DNA of 34,604 bases. Source: a virus. This document shows, piece by piece, positions 1 to 9,581 of this stretch. Location: the IMG/VR virus record IMGVR_UViG_3300020395_000041, positions 1-34,604 of that record; one strand, given 5' to 3'. The notes beneath the pieces were generated by a model, which was not told the DNA's origin, made no database searches, and worked only from the letters and a program-made list of their open reading frames with translations. Within the stretch, counting starts at the first letter, position 1. Every line of letters begins with the position of its first letter. The translations under genes and the position numbers were made by a program.

Positions 1-23
1 ACAAAATTCTTATTTACAGCCAT
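1..23 (-). CDS. Start of a tail-fibre-like virion protein (partial, cut by window edge)
   Basis: Only the first seven codons are in the window, reading MAVNKNF, and the frame runs off the left edge. A GGGGGAG purine tract lies upstream, rather far from the ATG. In marine T4-like phages, proteins that begin with this MAVNKNFV-type sequence are long tail-fibre-like virion proteins; this is from memory, not from a search. Its position directly behind the adhesin-like 801-aa gene on the same strand fits. The start call rests on a short stretch only, so confidence is moderate. Confidence 0.5.
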
Positions 24-69
24 TCGGGTTCACTCTCCCCCGCAAGTTTAATTAATCTTTATCTATTTA

Positions 70-2475
70 TCAAGTTTGGAGTCTAAGCACTACTTTTGCA
101 TCCCCAGTGCTTCCACCTTGCTGTTTTGAAACAACTGTAACACTTCCATCTTGCCATCCACTTCCACCACCACCGCCGCCTCCTAAAAAGGATCCCTTAC
201 CGCCTGTTGCACCATTACCACCACTACCACCATCATTACTACCTGCACCAGCAGTCTGCATTATATTATATCCTGCTTTAAATCCTCTATTAATATTAGC
301 AGTATTACTTACTTCAGTTCCATCAGATAAGAGAAATTTTACACTCTCAGCAATATCTTCACAAGGAGTTTGTCCTTGTTCAGCATAATGAACTCCTTTA
401 GTACATGCTATAGTGTACCCACCAGAATTACTACTTTCTTGAAGATCTCCTGGATATAAAACAGGTGCAGTATAAGTAGATCCAAAACTACCATTACCAC
501 CTATAGTTTGGGCAGGTAATTGATTAGCAGTAACTCCCCCGACAGCCTCCCAACTACTTCCATCCTGTCCTCCTATATCCACTCCTCCACCAGCTCCTCC
601 ATTCCCGGTAGCACTAGCAGCTCCCCCTTGTCCCACACAAGCCAGCAAAGCTGCCTTTTTATAAACAAAAGGAGTATTAACAGAATTTATTAAACCAGCA
701 ATAACATACTCTACATTTTTATCCATAGTAAATCTTATGCGGGAATATCCTCCTTCACCACCAGATTTAGATCCATTATCAGCCCCCTTTCCACCATAAA
801 GATCCATTTCTACATCAATATCTTTATCTGGTGAATAAAGAACATAAAACTGATTTATTCCATTATTATCAGTATCAGTTCCTTCTACCTCAAAAGTATA
901 TTCCCCATTATTCAAATTAATTGATGAATTACTAGCAGTATCAGTAGTTCCAATTGCTTCTATATTAATATTATTCTGATCTATAGAAGAAACAGTAACA
1001 AAGTTAACAACAACAGTCTGTGTTGTAGTAGGAAATGCAGTAGCCGATGTAATAGTACATTGACAAGTTTGAACCCCAACTACATCACTCCTGATAGTTA
1101 AAGTATTAGATGTAGTTCCTGAAACTACATTATTTCTCGTTGTAGTTACTTCACTTGAAGTAGTTGCGGTATATTTTAAATATCCATAACCATCACCCTC
1201 ATTCAACCACCCACTACCATCATTTAGTTGAGTAACATATGAAGAGTCCATATAACTACCACCACCACTCCCCGCTTCCCCTCCATGAGAATTATCTTGA
1301 CCATCTCCACCACCAGAACCGCCTGGTGTTCCACCACCACCGCCGCCTCCGCCGCCGCCATCACCATTTTTTGTAGTTCCTGCACTACCACTACTTAAAC
1401 TCGAAGGCGATTGTTCAAATTCAGCACCAACACCAGGATTTCTATCAAATCCACTATCTCCTGATCTATTAAGAGATCCACCGCCTCCACCTCCGCCGCC
1501 ACCAGCGACAAGAATTCGACTACCATCTAACGTCAAAAAGCTAGCAGCTCCACCACCACCTCCGCCACCGGACCAACCATTTTGACCTGCTCCGCCACCA
1601 TCGCCACCCGATGCATTACTATTGGGGTTAGTTCCAGCAGATCCTCCAGCAGAATGTCCTCCACTAGTTCCACCATTTCCTCTACTCCCAATCTCAAAAG
1701 CTAAACTTTTGGCACCATCGGGCATTGAAAATCTACCTGCTCTTCCTTGTGCTCCTGCTCCACCAGGTCCACCTGAATCATATCCCCCACTACCACCTTG
1801 AGCTCCTGCAAGTACCAACTCAATATTAGTTGCACTAGAAGGAACTGAAATTGAAGCAGGACTTGTATATGTATTCTCTATCGCTGCTGCAGTAGTTGAA
1901 TTAGTAGTAGTTGTACTAGTTACTGTTCCGTCGCTAATTTCCTCTCCATCCAAAAACCACTGAAAAGTTAAATCATCAGTAAAATAACTATCACTTAAAT
2001 CTGCTGTAAATCCAATAGTTGCATTAGTATTTAAAAGTGCTTGAACATTTGTAGGTTCTGCAATAATATCAATCGTAGGATTAACAGTAATCGTTGCTAT
2101 TCCAGAATTAAAAGGTTCATTATTTGCATTACCAGTTTCATAATAAGAAGGAATATAATCTACTTCCAAATAAAACTTTCTTTGATTATCAGTGGGAGTA
2201 ACTAAATTTTCTAATGTGAGAGTTGTAGTCGCACTTCCTGTAATAATGGTAGATGAATTATCATCATTATCCGATACTGCACCAACTCCTTGCTCATACC
2301 ACCGATAAGTAACAATCCCCGTATTATTTGCTGTAGTAGGAAAAGTTGCTGTACCAATACCTATTAAAATAGCAGTTCCTCCATTATTAACCTGAGATCC
2401 AGTAGGATCTGTAGTCAATGACAAAACCGGACCATTAAGATCCAGTTCTGTTTGTTTATCGTCGAATATTTTCAT
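70..2475 (-). CDS. Ig-like and glycine-rich tail adhesin-like protein (801 aa)
   Basis: Probably a distal tail protein or adhesin that contacts the host surface. The N-terminal part (about residues 15-130) reads as an Ig-like beta domain with the pattern W...G...(S/T)TLTL. A second Ig-like domain starts near 135 (FQWFLDGEEIS at 171-181) and seems to resume near 448-490 (SGTTSNTLTI). Between its halves sits a block very rich in glycine (about 200-435, with runs of 7-10 Gly). A second Gly-rich block covers about 555-790. Glycine-rich adhesins built from polyglycine helices are known in T4-like phages (gp38 type), but homology to those is inferred from composition only. The start ATG shares one base with the stop of the 1983-aa gene (TAATG), so the two are likely translationally coupled. 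Four cysteines fall in two pairs (471/473 and 691/705). Confidence 0.75.
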   Translation of the reverse strand: MKIFDDKQTELDLNGPVLSLTTDPTGSQVNNGGTAILIGIGTATFPTTANNTGIVTYRWYEQGVGAVSDNDDNSSTIITGSATTTLTLENLVTPTDNQRKFYLEVDYIPSYYETGNANNEPFNSGIATITVNPTIDIIAEPTNVQALLNTNATIGFTADLSDSYFTDDLTFQWFLDGEEISDGTVTSTTTTNSTTAAAIENTYTSPASISVPSSATNIELVLAGAQGGSGGYDSGGPGGAGAQGRAGRFSMPDGAKSLAFEIGSRGNGGTSGGHSAGGSAGTNPNSNASGGDGGGAGQNGWSGGGGGGGAASFLTLDGSRILVAGGGGGGGGGSLNRSGDSGFDRNPGVGAEFEQSPSSLSSGSAGTTKNGDGGGGGGGGGGTPGGSGGGDGQDNSHGGEAGSGGGSYMDSSYVTQLNDGSGWLNEGDGYGYLKYTATTSSEVTTTRNNVVSGTTSNTLTIRSDVVGVQTCQCTITSATAFPTTTQTVVVNFVTVSSIDQNNINIEAIGTTDTASNSSINLNNGEYTFEVEGTDTDNNGINQFYVLYSPDKDIDVEMDLYGGKGADNGSKSGGEGGYSRIRFTMDKNVEYVIAGLINSVNTPFVYKKAALLACVGQGGAASATGNGGAGGGVDIGGQDGSSWEAVGGVTANQLPAQTIGGNGSFGSTYTAPVLYPGDLQESSNSGGYTIACTKGVHYAEQGQTPCEDIAESVKFLLSDGTEVSNTANINRGFKAGYNIMQTAGAGSNDGGSGGNGATGGKGSFLGGGGGGGSGWQDGSVTVVSKQQGGSTGDAKVVLRLQT

Positions 2476-5400
2476 TAGGAGAAGTTTTGACCGCCTACGA
2501 TACCATAGAGACTGCTTCCTCCATCAAATGTCTTGAAGGAATATATATCAGATTTAGACGCTGAAGCTGTAACTATAGGAACTACTCCAGCAGGCCAATA
2601 AACATCAATACCATTATCATCTTTATCCTTGAAGGTATCAATACCAACACTTCTACTGCCTGTAGTATCCTGTACAATCTTCATCGTAAAGGAAGATGAT
2701 CCACTGGGAACATTAATAATCTTAAAGCTAGTAACAGTATCAGTTACCTCTAATGTAAAGGTTTGAGCTGAGAATAGATCAACAGTCACCACATTAGAAG
2801 AAATAGTAAGAATACCAACATTCTCGGAATAACTTTGAAGTCTAGTATGACCAACAACATCTAAATGTGCTGTTGGAACAGTGGTTCCTATACCAACTGA
2901 ACCTATACCACTAATGACCATCATCTTACCATCAGTAGTGACAGTTCCTTCACTGTTAGCAGATCCAACTTGGAAAGACTGCAAGACACTTGTGGTCCCA
3001 ATACCTATAGATGAAGCTTCAATAGCACCAGAGGAAACATTCTTGATTTCATAAGAACCAACAGCCGTTAATGCACCACCTACAGTAACGTCTTTAGAAG
3101 TAACTAATCCAACAAATTCAGAAGGACCATTTACATATAAACTAGTTGTTTCTGTACCAGCAGCACCAACTGTTAGAAGATATACAGGTGAAGAAGTTCC
3201 AACACCCACTGATCCACCATATCCAATATTAGTATTATAAGTAATGGATGATCCACCAGATACTACATTGGTCCAACCAGAAGAAGGAGCATTAATATCA
3301 GTCAATCCAGATCCATCACCAGTAAATGCCGTTGCTACAATAGATCCACTAAACTTAGATTCTCCAATTACACGTAATGCGAATCCATTTGCAGTTGTAC
3401 CAATACCAACTCCATCAGAATCAACAGCAACTAATGAAGATCCCGAACCAACTTGAAGTTTATTAATCCCAGGAGTAGTGGTAGCAATACCTACTTGATC
3501 AAATACAGCAACTCTAGAATCACTATCCAGACTTACATTTCCAAACTTACGCCATTCATTATTAGAAGTATAAATCCAACCAACAGTCCCTCCATCAGCA
3601 GGGTCAGAGAAATAATGAATATCTCCAGGATTACCTGCCAGAGAAGGTTTAGATCCTGCAAGAGTATGCTTTCTCGAAACTGTCTGATCGCCTTGAATAT
3701 AATATGACTGTGCTTCAATACCCTTGGAAGAATTAGAAGTTAGTTTATTATTAACAATAATAGGACCATTAAATTCAGAAGCAACTTTACTATCAGATCC
3801 ACCTTCAACCTTTATGGAACGACTGACATTAACTTCAGTAGCATCCGTAACATTTAATCCTGCTAAATCACCAATATCTTCACCAGTTACAGTAGTAACA
3901 GGTGTGTTAAAGATTTCTTCTTTACCAGTTGCAGAACTTAATCTCTTATTACCATTATAAGAAACACCTTCCGCATTCATCCCAGTATAGAATACTGCAC
4001 CAGCATCTCTCTTTATTGATTGAGAAAGAATTTCCTCTTCAGTAGAAAGTGAGCGATCTTGCTTATCTGGGAATGCAGTGGAGTAGTTACCTGGACCAAA
4101 TCCAACATACTCAAAAGTATGACCAGAAGCACGAATAATAGAATGCCTTCTAAGTTCAACAGGTTTCATAGAAACCCTTCTAAGTACTGATCCAGTAGTA
4201 TGAATACCCGCTTTACTTCCAAGTACACCACGGAAAGCAGTTACTGATGCATCACTATCAGCAACAGTAGTCTTAACTCTTAAAATCTCATCATCAATAG
4301 AAAGGAAGTCACCAATATTAATATCTAAATTAGCCAGATTAGTAATTGAAATACTCTGAGTTGTTTCATTAGCTACTGTTGCAGAAAGTGTAGTGGTAAC
4401 TCCAGCATAAGTTGGAACCATCCTACCATTTAGATTCTCTGCATTTTCAGTGATTACACCATCATTAGCAGCAAATCCTTCACGATAAGCATAAGGAGTA
4501 CCCGTCGCAGTTGCTACGGTTGTACCTACTCCAACATTTACTACAAATGTATTAAGATCAGTATTCTCAGTTACAACCCAATTACCATTGTAGATAGTAG
4601 AAGCAGTAGTAAATCCAGTGAAGTTAACCCTATGATCTACTCTTAATCCATGAGGATTGACTGAAGTAACAGTTGCAAGTCCTGCATTCTTATTATAAGT
4701 AAGAGTATCAATTCTTATTGCTTCACCAGTTAGATAGAAGTAAGAATTGGCAGCATTAGTATTACCAATACCTGTTGTAGTAAATCCAGTAATAGTAGTT
4801 GCAGTAGATACTGTAACGCTATTTCCTGCTCCGATAGGAACATCAGTAATTCTATAAAGAGTATTATATCCAGCATAAGATTCGGATCCTACACCTAAAA
4901 TCCTAATTGTATCACCAACGTTATTATAAATCTTATCAACAGTAAGAACTGCTGATGAATAACCTGTAGTAGTTCCAATACCAACATCAATTGAAAGTGT
5001 ATTACCAATACCATAAGCACTACCACCATCCATAATCTTAACAGCAGTAATAGTTCCACTACTATCAACGGTTAATTTAGCAGTAGCATTAGATCCAGTA
5101 ACAGAAGAACCAATAGAAACTAACTTAGCATTATAAAGATCTCCGGCACTACCTCCACCATAACCAGCACCACCATCAGTAATGCTCAATTTAGTCAAAC
5201 GATTAAGTCCATGATCAATATTAGTAGTGATAGTATGTGCTAACCCAGTAGTTCCTGTAATGTTAGTAATACCAACACCAATTGTTTGATCTCGGTCATA
5301 CTTTTCTAAAGTTTCCCTAGTAACACTATTCTTTACATTATCAACAACAACATCACCAATAAGATTAGATTCTACAAAACACTTCGTTCCTGCAGGATCT

Positions 5401-8400
5401 TCATTAGGGGTGTCTCTATCTGTTTGTGGATAAAGTTCTTTGACAGGTTGAGAGAACTCCTCACCTACAAAAGGAGAAACCGTAGGAGTATTAGATGCAT
5501 TAAGAAGAGTTAGATAGTAAACACCATCTTGCTCTCCAGAGACCCACTTCTGAGATTCTTCACTCCTATAAACATAATAAGTATTGTCATATCTCTTCCT
5601 CTTAAAGTATGGAAGAGCAGTAGTTCTCGAAGCAGTATCATTAGTAAATGTTCCAGGATCAGTAGTTAATCCAACAGTAAACTGCTTAGAACTACTAATA
5701 CCAGTAATAGTATATGTTCTATTATATCCAGACTTACTTGCTGCAGTAGTATTTTCAGTACTAGTAACATTAACTATCTCAACCTCTGATCCAACAGAAA
5801 GATGATGAGGAAGTTCTGTTGCTACACTAACTTCTGTACCATCCCAAGTTGCATCAGCAATGAAACTAAAATTCCTTTGCTGAGTATTATTAGATAAAGA
5901 CCCACTACCGAAATAAGTTTCAATCTCCCCTGTAGTAGATCCAATAGAAGAATTAGATTCTTGAACAATAAATCCATCACTTGGAGGTCTTGCAGTTCCA
6001 CCATCCTTAGGAAGAACGTATCTTGCACGATAGAGAGTATCAGCAGAGTTTCTATTATCAGTTTTTCTCTTAATATAAGATCTAGAAGTTGCATCACCTA
6101 GTCCAGTAGATCCTATTCCGGTAATAATATCAAATATTGCATTTTCAGTAGAAGCAGCAGCAACTTTAACATACCACTGACTTTGATCATCATCCCATTG
6201 AATTGGATGTCCAATATCACCAGAATTCTTATCTGATACTCTACTTACAACTTTTAAAAGCCCACCTTTATTGTTAATAGAAATTGCTTCACCATCTAAT
6301 GCATCATTTAGAGTCTTAGCAACCTGAATGTTAATATTAGTAGTAACTCCTGTTGCAGATGCATTACTATCAGTGATAGCATAGTAAACCGTATTTGGAT
6401 TTAAACCATCAGGGAGATGTGCATTATCACTTATAACCCTTATTGACTCACCATTAATAAAAGTATGAGCAGCAGTAAAAGTGATAGTATTTGAATTACC
6501 ACCATCACTACTATTTCCAATACTATTAATACCTGTTACACTTTGATTAACAGTATATATTTTTTCCGAACTATCCTGAGAACCAGGCATTACGATACGA
6601 GAACTGTATTCAGTCACAGTTCCAGCAGAAGAAACCAGTATTTTTAAACTGTCATTTTTTCTTGCACCAAATCTATAACCTTCTATAACATTTTCAGGTT
6701 TAGCCTCTTCATTGGTTTTTCCATACAAATAAAGATTAGCAGTAGAACCTACACCAATCGCAGAATATCCTGAAGGAAGAGTTTTTAATACATCAATTGC
6801 TTCAAATTCTACTGAACTTTCTGTAAGAGGAATAGTCTTAGGTGGAATAACATGAGTGATATACCCCGTATCATCCTGACTAAATGCAGTCCTCTTAAAT
6901 CCTTCTGCAATGAGTGCTTTGGCACCAAAGTTAGAGTTAGAGTTAGTAATTGAAGAATCACCACCACTATCTGCTACAAAATGTTCTGCATAACCAATAG
7001 CAAACACAGAAACAATCTGTAGTGTTGCATCATTGGAACATTTTATATGATAGTTTTTATATGAGGGTTTATAAACTGCTTTTGAATTGGTATGTAAATT
7101 AGATATAACAGTGGAATCATCATATGCTCCTGTTTTAGGAGTATCATTATTATAAAGAACAAATGCATTATTGTCCTTCTGAAGTCCAATACCAGTAAAC
7201 TGAGCAACAACCATTGAACGGAATCCAGTTGCCTTATCACCATCGGCATACATACCACACATACCATATACTGATCTCAACGAAATGTTGAACATATATG
7301 GTGAAGAAGATGTTACCGTATCAGAACTCAATGCAAGAGTAGCACCAGCAACTGTTGGAAGTGCTGTTTCTGGTGCATTTTGAACAGTATATGTAGCTTC
7401 AGTATCACTTGGTTTTGTAGCAACTACAAATTGTCCATCATATCCTTCTGCACTGATTCCTTCTACCCGGAATGGAGTATCTACCTGCAACCCATCTACA
7501 GCAGAAGTAGTAGTAACAGTAATAGTAGTAGTAGCAGTTACACCATCACCTGACTTAATACTTGAAATTCCAACAGATTGACCCGTTGAACCAACAATAC
7601 GATATTCATCAATCTTAGGTTGAATATCAATTCCTGCAGAGGGATAATCTGGAGAAATTGCACGACCAGAAGATTGACCATAAACGAGACCAACTTTCTC
7701 ATAATACATCTGCAAATCAGTACGATCTGCATCATAAGTTAAGAAATCATCATTAATACTAACATTATTAACCCCATCAGCATATTCAAAAGAAGTTAGT
7801 TTGTGATGGGAGAAATTAGGAACAAACTCATTAGCAGTATAATCAAGATAGCACTTTCCGTTGGGATCTGCGTCAAAAATAGAGAATTGCCAAAAATAGC
7901 ATCCACCAGTTACTCTGAATATGGCAGATCTTTCAATATTAGCGTTAGTTGGACTGGGAACATATTTTGGTCTTATTTTAGTCTTTCTTAAATCTAAACC
8001 AACAATAGAAGTACCACGAGGAACTATAACACCACCGAAAACACTGTTTAACTTATAAAGTTCGTTATTTGGAGAATCTAAGTCAAAATTAGAATTTAAA
8101 TCATATGGAGGAAGATCATTAGAAGTTGCACCACTCCTTAAATAATATTGATTTGCACCATAAGGAATATAACCAGGTCTATTATCTACCGTATGTTCAC
8201 CAGGATATAACAAGATTGTGGTTTTACCAAATCTATCATTATTCAATCCTTTCTGATATGAAAATCTTGAAGACTCAATCAATGCACGTTGAATAGTCTT
8301 AAAGGGACGAGTTAATGAATTCCCCTGATTTTCAATACTATCAGTCGCATCTAGGTCATTAGGATTGACGTAGAGAATATTTCCCCGAACTGACTTCAGA

Positions 8401-8426
8401 AAATTGTCTAATCTAGAGAGACCCAT
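2475..8426 (-). CDS. Giant tail-fibre / beta-helix virion protein (1983 aa)
   Basis: A very large structural protein, probably a tail fibre or baseplate-attached fibre. The N-terminus (about 15-90) carries the pattern NPNDLDATDS...PFKTIQRALIES...ILLYPGEH, which resembles the start of right-handed beta-helix (pectate-lyase-like) tail proteins. The middle is a long run of Ser/Thr/Gly-rich beta repeats, including a GGAGY...GGSAYGIGNTL segment that is also seen in two neighbouring proteins. The last ~350 residues repeat VGIGTT-type motifs (for example SVGVGTSSP, SIGIGTTS, SVGIGTTVP), typical of fibre shafts in marine phages. An AAGG ribosome-binding site stands before the ATG and a GATAAATA late-promoter-like octamer about 35 bases upstream. 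No chaperone or protease domain (S74 type) was recognised at the C-terminus. Confidence 0.8.
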   Translation of the reverse strand: MGLSRLDNFLKSVRGNILYVNPNDLDATDSIENQGNSLTRPFKTIQRALIESSRFSYQKGLNNDRFGKTTILLYPGEHTVDNRPGYIPYGANQYYLRSGATSNDLPPYDLNSNFDLDSPNNELYKLNSVFGGVIVPRGTSIVGLDLRKTKIRPKYVPSPTNANIERSAIFRVTGGCYFWQFSIFDADPNGKCYLDYTANEFVPNFSHHKLTSFEYADGVNNVSINDDFLTYDADRTDLQMYYEKVGLVYGQSSGRAISPDYPSAGIDIQPKIDEYRIVGSTGQSVGISSIKSGDGVTATTTITVTTTSAVDGLQVDTPFRVEGISAEGYDGQFVVATKPSDTEATYTVQNAPETALPTVAGATLALSSDTVTSSSPYMFNISLRSVYGMCGMYADGDKATGFRSMVVAQFTGIGLQKDNNAFVLYNNDTPKTGAYDDSTVISNLHTNSKAVYKPSYKNYHIKCSNDATLQIVSVFAIGYAEHFVADSGGDSSITNSNSNFGAKALIAEGFKRTAFSQDDTGYITHVIPPKTIPLTESSVEFEAIDVLKTLPSGYSAIGVGSTANLYLYGKTNEEAKPENVIEGYRFGARKNDSLKILVSSAGTVTEYSSRIVMPGSQDSSEKIYTVNQSVTGINSIGNSSDGGNSNTITFTAAHTFINGESIRVISDNAHLPDGLNPNTVYYAITDSNASATGVTTNINIQVAKTLNDALDGEAISINNKGGLLKVVSRVSDKNSGDIGHPIQWDDDQSQWYVKVAAASTENAIFDIITGIGSTGLGDATSRSYIKRKTDNRNSADTLYRARYVLPKDGGTARPPSDGFIVQESNSSIGSTTGEIETYFGSGSLSNNTQQRNFSFIADATWDGTEVSVATELPHHLSVGSEVEIVNVTSTENTTAASKSGYNRTYTITGISSSKQFTVGLTTDPGTFTNDTASRTTALPYFKRKRYDNTYYVYRSEESQKWVSGEQDGVYYLTLLNASNTPTVSPFVGEEFSQPVKELYPQTDRDTPNEDPAGTKCFVESNLIGDVVVDNVKNSVTRETLEKYDRDQTIGVGITNITGTTGLAHTITTNIDHGLNRLTKLSITDGGAGYGGGSAGDLYNAKLVSIGSSVTGSNATAKLTVDSSGTITAVKIMDGGSAYGIGNTLSIDVGIGTTTGYSSAVLTVDKIYNNVGDTIRILGVGSESYAGYNTLYRITDVPIGAGNSVTVSTATTITGFTTTGIGNTNAANSYFYLTGEAIRIDTLTYNKNAGLATVTSVNPHGLRVDHRVNFTGFTTASTIYNGNWVVTENTDLNTFVVNVGVGTTVATATGTPYAYREGFAANDGVITENAENLNGRMVPTYAGVTTTLSATVANETTQSISITNLANLDINIGDFLSIDDEILRVKTTVADSDASVTAFRGVLGSKAGIHTTGSVLRRVSMKPVELRRHSIIRASGHTFEYVGFGPGNYSTAFPDKQDRSLSTEEEILSQSIKRDAGAVFYTGMNAEGVSYNGNKRLSSATGKEEIFNTPVTTVTGEDIGDLAGLNVTDATEVNVSRSIKVEGGSDSKVASEFNGPIIVNNKLTSNSSKGIEAQSYYIQGDQTVSRKHTLAGSKPSLAGNPGDIHYFSDPADGGTVGWIYTSNNEWRKFGNVSLDSDSRVAVFDQVGIATTTPGINKLQVGSGSSLVAVDSDGVGIGTTANGFALRVIGESKFSGSIVATAFTGDGSGLTDINAPSSGWTNVVSGGSSITYNTNIGYGGSVGVGTSSPVYLLTVGAAGTETTSLYVNGPSEFVGLVTSKDVTVGGALTAVGSYEIKNVSSGAIEASSIGIGTTSVLQSFQVGSANSEGTVTTDGKMMVISGIGSVGIGTTVPTAHLDVVGHTRLQSYSENVGILTISSNVVTVDLFSAQTFTLEVTDTVTSFKIINVPSGSSSFTMKIVQDTTGSRSVGIDTFKDKDDNGIDVYWPAGVVPIVTASASKSDIYSFKTFDGGSSLYGIVGGQNFS

Positions 8427-8459
8427 CTTGCCTTGCTATCTATAGTTCTTGTTATGGAT

Positions 8460-8467
8460 TATTTATC
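8460..8467 (-). promoter_or_regulatory. Candidate T4-type late promoter (GATAAATA)
   Basis: Read on the minus strand, this is GATAAATA, seven of eight matches to the T4 late consensus TATAAATA. It lies in the 123-base gap before the 1983-aa fibre gene, so a start site about 10 bases downstream would leave a short leader with an AAGG site. It follows the terminator-like repeat, so it would restart late transcription. Confidence 0.45.
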
Positions 8468-8511
8468 ATCCAAGAAAAGGCATCTCTTTTTTCTTGCCAA
8501 ACCTTACGTGA

Positions 8512-8540
8512 GGAAAAATTGGCGCGGTTTTTTTCGCCCT
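8512..8540 (-). terminator. Terminator-like hairpin after the 66-aa gene
   Basis: On the minus strand GGCG (8535-8538) can pair with CGCC (8521-8524) around an A-rich loop, followed by AAUUUUU (8514-8520). The stem is short, and the plus strand also has a T-run after the hairpin (8540-8545), so it could act in either direction. It is one copy of a repeat also found at 30020-30080, where the hairpin is better formed. Confidence 0.5.
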
Positions 8541-8568
8541 TTTTTAGAATTAAACTTCATTTTTCCCT
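8512..8568 (-). repeat. Intergenic repeat, copy B (second copy at 30020-30080)
   Basis: On the minus strand this stretch has the same order of blocks as 30020-30080: GGGAAAA, TTTAATTC, TAAAAAAG, a GC patch, GAAAAAAAC, a second GC patch, then AATTTTTCC. The A-rich spacers are nearly identical while the GC patches have changed, as expected if the stem is kept. It begins inside the last codons of the 66-aa gene, just as copy A begins right at the gp33 stop. Confidence 0.65.
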
Positions 8569-8750
8569 GCCAGAGGATCAGCATAAACTAATCTCTCTTC
8601 AGGACATGTAGCACGTACTAATTCAAGAACATTCATAAACTCCTCAGTATTACTACACACCACCTCTTTAGTATCACCTTCATTTGAATACAAATAAAAA
8701 GATTTCTTTACTGGATCTACCACACACCTCATCAGATATTCATCTTCCAT
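8550..8750 (-). CDS. Small conserved-looking hypothetical protein (66 aa)
   Basis: I do not recognise it. The product is acidic, with three cysteines (C10, C32, C49), and looks like a compact alpha/beta domain: MRCVVDPVKKSFYLYSNEG, then a helix over EEFMNVLELVRATC. It stands alone inside the late tail cluster but has its own sigma70-like promoter (8772-8800) and a terminator-like repeat overlapping its 3' end. This suggests a separate, possibly early, transcription unit inserted between tail genes. No clear Shine-Dalgarno is seen before the ATG; a second in-frame ATG is absent within the next four codons. A role in virion assembly is not supported by anything in the sequence. Confidence 0.6.
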   Translation of the reverse strand: MEDEYLMRCVVDPVKKSFYLYSNEGDTKEVVCSNTEEFMNVLELVRATCPEERLVYADPLAGKNEV

Positions 8751-8771
8751 AAGATACTATCTTTTTCTCAT

Positions 8772-8800
8772 ATTATAACATATTTAACTAAAAAAATCAA
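8772..8800 (-). promoter_or_regulatory. Sigma70-like promoter for the 66-aa gene
   Basis: On the minus strand TTGATT (8795-8800), a 17-base spacer and TATAAT (8772-8777). The -10 box is perfect and the -35 matches four of six. The predicted start near 8765 leaves a leader of about 15 bases. The -35 overlaps the stop region of the upstream 257-aa gene. Confidence 0.6.
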
Positions 8801-9570
8801 CGGGTCCATGTGTTCTGACCACTATAATTAGGATTATCTGCTTTAGGATCAGGATAATCTTCCCAGGTCTCACCTTCATACTCAACAGTTAATGGATTAA
8901 TATCCTTCCTTTCCGCATATACATGGAAGAAACAATCGATAGGCATACCTCCATGTGCTTGAAGATATATCTTCTCATCATCCCATCTCTTTATAATAAT
9001 ATCCTGATGAGCACCGATTGGTTGAAGTTGTACAGAAATACTATCTACATGTACCAGGTCTTTCCAATAAGAAGGGAGTTCAATCTCTTTTCTATTTCTT
9101 ACTCTTCCTCTATGATAAACCCCAACCTCTGCACCTTCAATACATGCATGGGCAAGACGATATCCTTCTCGTGAGGGATGAGGAATATCAAATTTCTTAG
9201 GTAGACCATCTGCTACTATATGTCTTGCTTCTAAACGTCCAGTAGAAAGACAATCAACCGATCCTGTAACATATAAATCCCCAACAATATACTGATTTCC
9301 GACGACCTTCAAAGATTGTGGTAAAAGTCCTGAAACTCCAATAGAACTTTCAGGCATCAAACAATCAGGATCATCATTTCTACAAGGTGCTACCATTAAA
9401 GTAGCATTATTTCCAAAAATATCAGGATCATTAAAATCTCCAATATGAACTGGACCTTCTATAGCAGCCGATCCATTTATCTTTTCGGCTCCCTGTCCAA
9501 CTCCAGCACACTGTCCAGTTCCTAAAAGCAATTGACCGCCAATATTTACGTCATCAAAATTACTTGCCAT
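8797..9570 (-). CDS. Virion structural protein with a C-terminal domain shared with the 113-aa protein (257 aa)
   Basis: A probable tail or baseplate protein. The N-terminal ~125 residues are Gly-rich beta sequence (GGQLLLGTGQ, a DxDC patch near 67-71, NQYIVGDLYVTGSVDCLSTG). Residues ~130-240 form a distinct domain: HPSREGYRLAHACIEG, VYHRGRV, ELPSYW, SISVQLQPIGAH, IYLQAHGGMPIDC, ERKD. The same domain makes up nearly all of the 113-aa protein encoded at 33672-34013. Domains of this HP-x-EG-x-YxRG-x-LPxYW type occur at the ends of phage fibre and virion proteins; that is from memory. A strong AGGAGG ribosome-binding site sits seven bases before the ATG, next to the stop of the preceding gene, predicting high expression. 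Confidence 0.75.
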   Translation of the reverse strand: MASNFDDVNIGGQLLLGTGQCAGVGQGAEKINGSAAIEGPVHIGDFNDPDIFGNNATLMVAPCRNDDPDCLMPESSIGVSGLLPQSLKVVGNQYIVGDLYVTGSVDCLSTGRLEARHIVADGLPKKFDIPHPSREGYRLAHACIEGAEVGVYHRGRVRNRKEIELPSYWKDLVHVDSISVQLQPIGAHQDIIIKRWDDEKIYLQAHGGMPIDCFFHVYAERKDINPLTVEYEGETWEDYPDPKADNPNYSGQNTWTR

Positions 9571-9581
9571 TTTTTTCCCTC

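Noticed and set aside
42-53. 12-base sequence shared by 42-53 and 33610-33621 (GCAAGTTTAATT)
   Set aside because: Short, AT-rich and with different surroundings; likely chance.
107-388. Plus-strand proline-rich reading frame opposite the glycine-rich adhesin gene
   Set aside because: Its Pro runs are only the reverse complement of the Gly codons; no ribosome-binding site or promoter.
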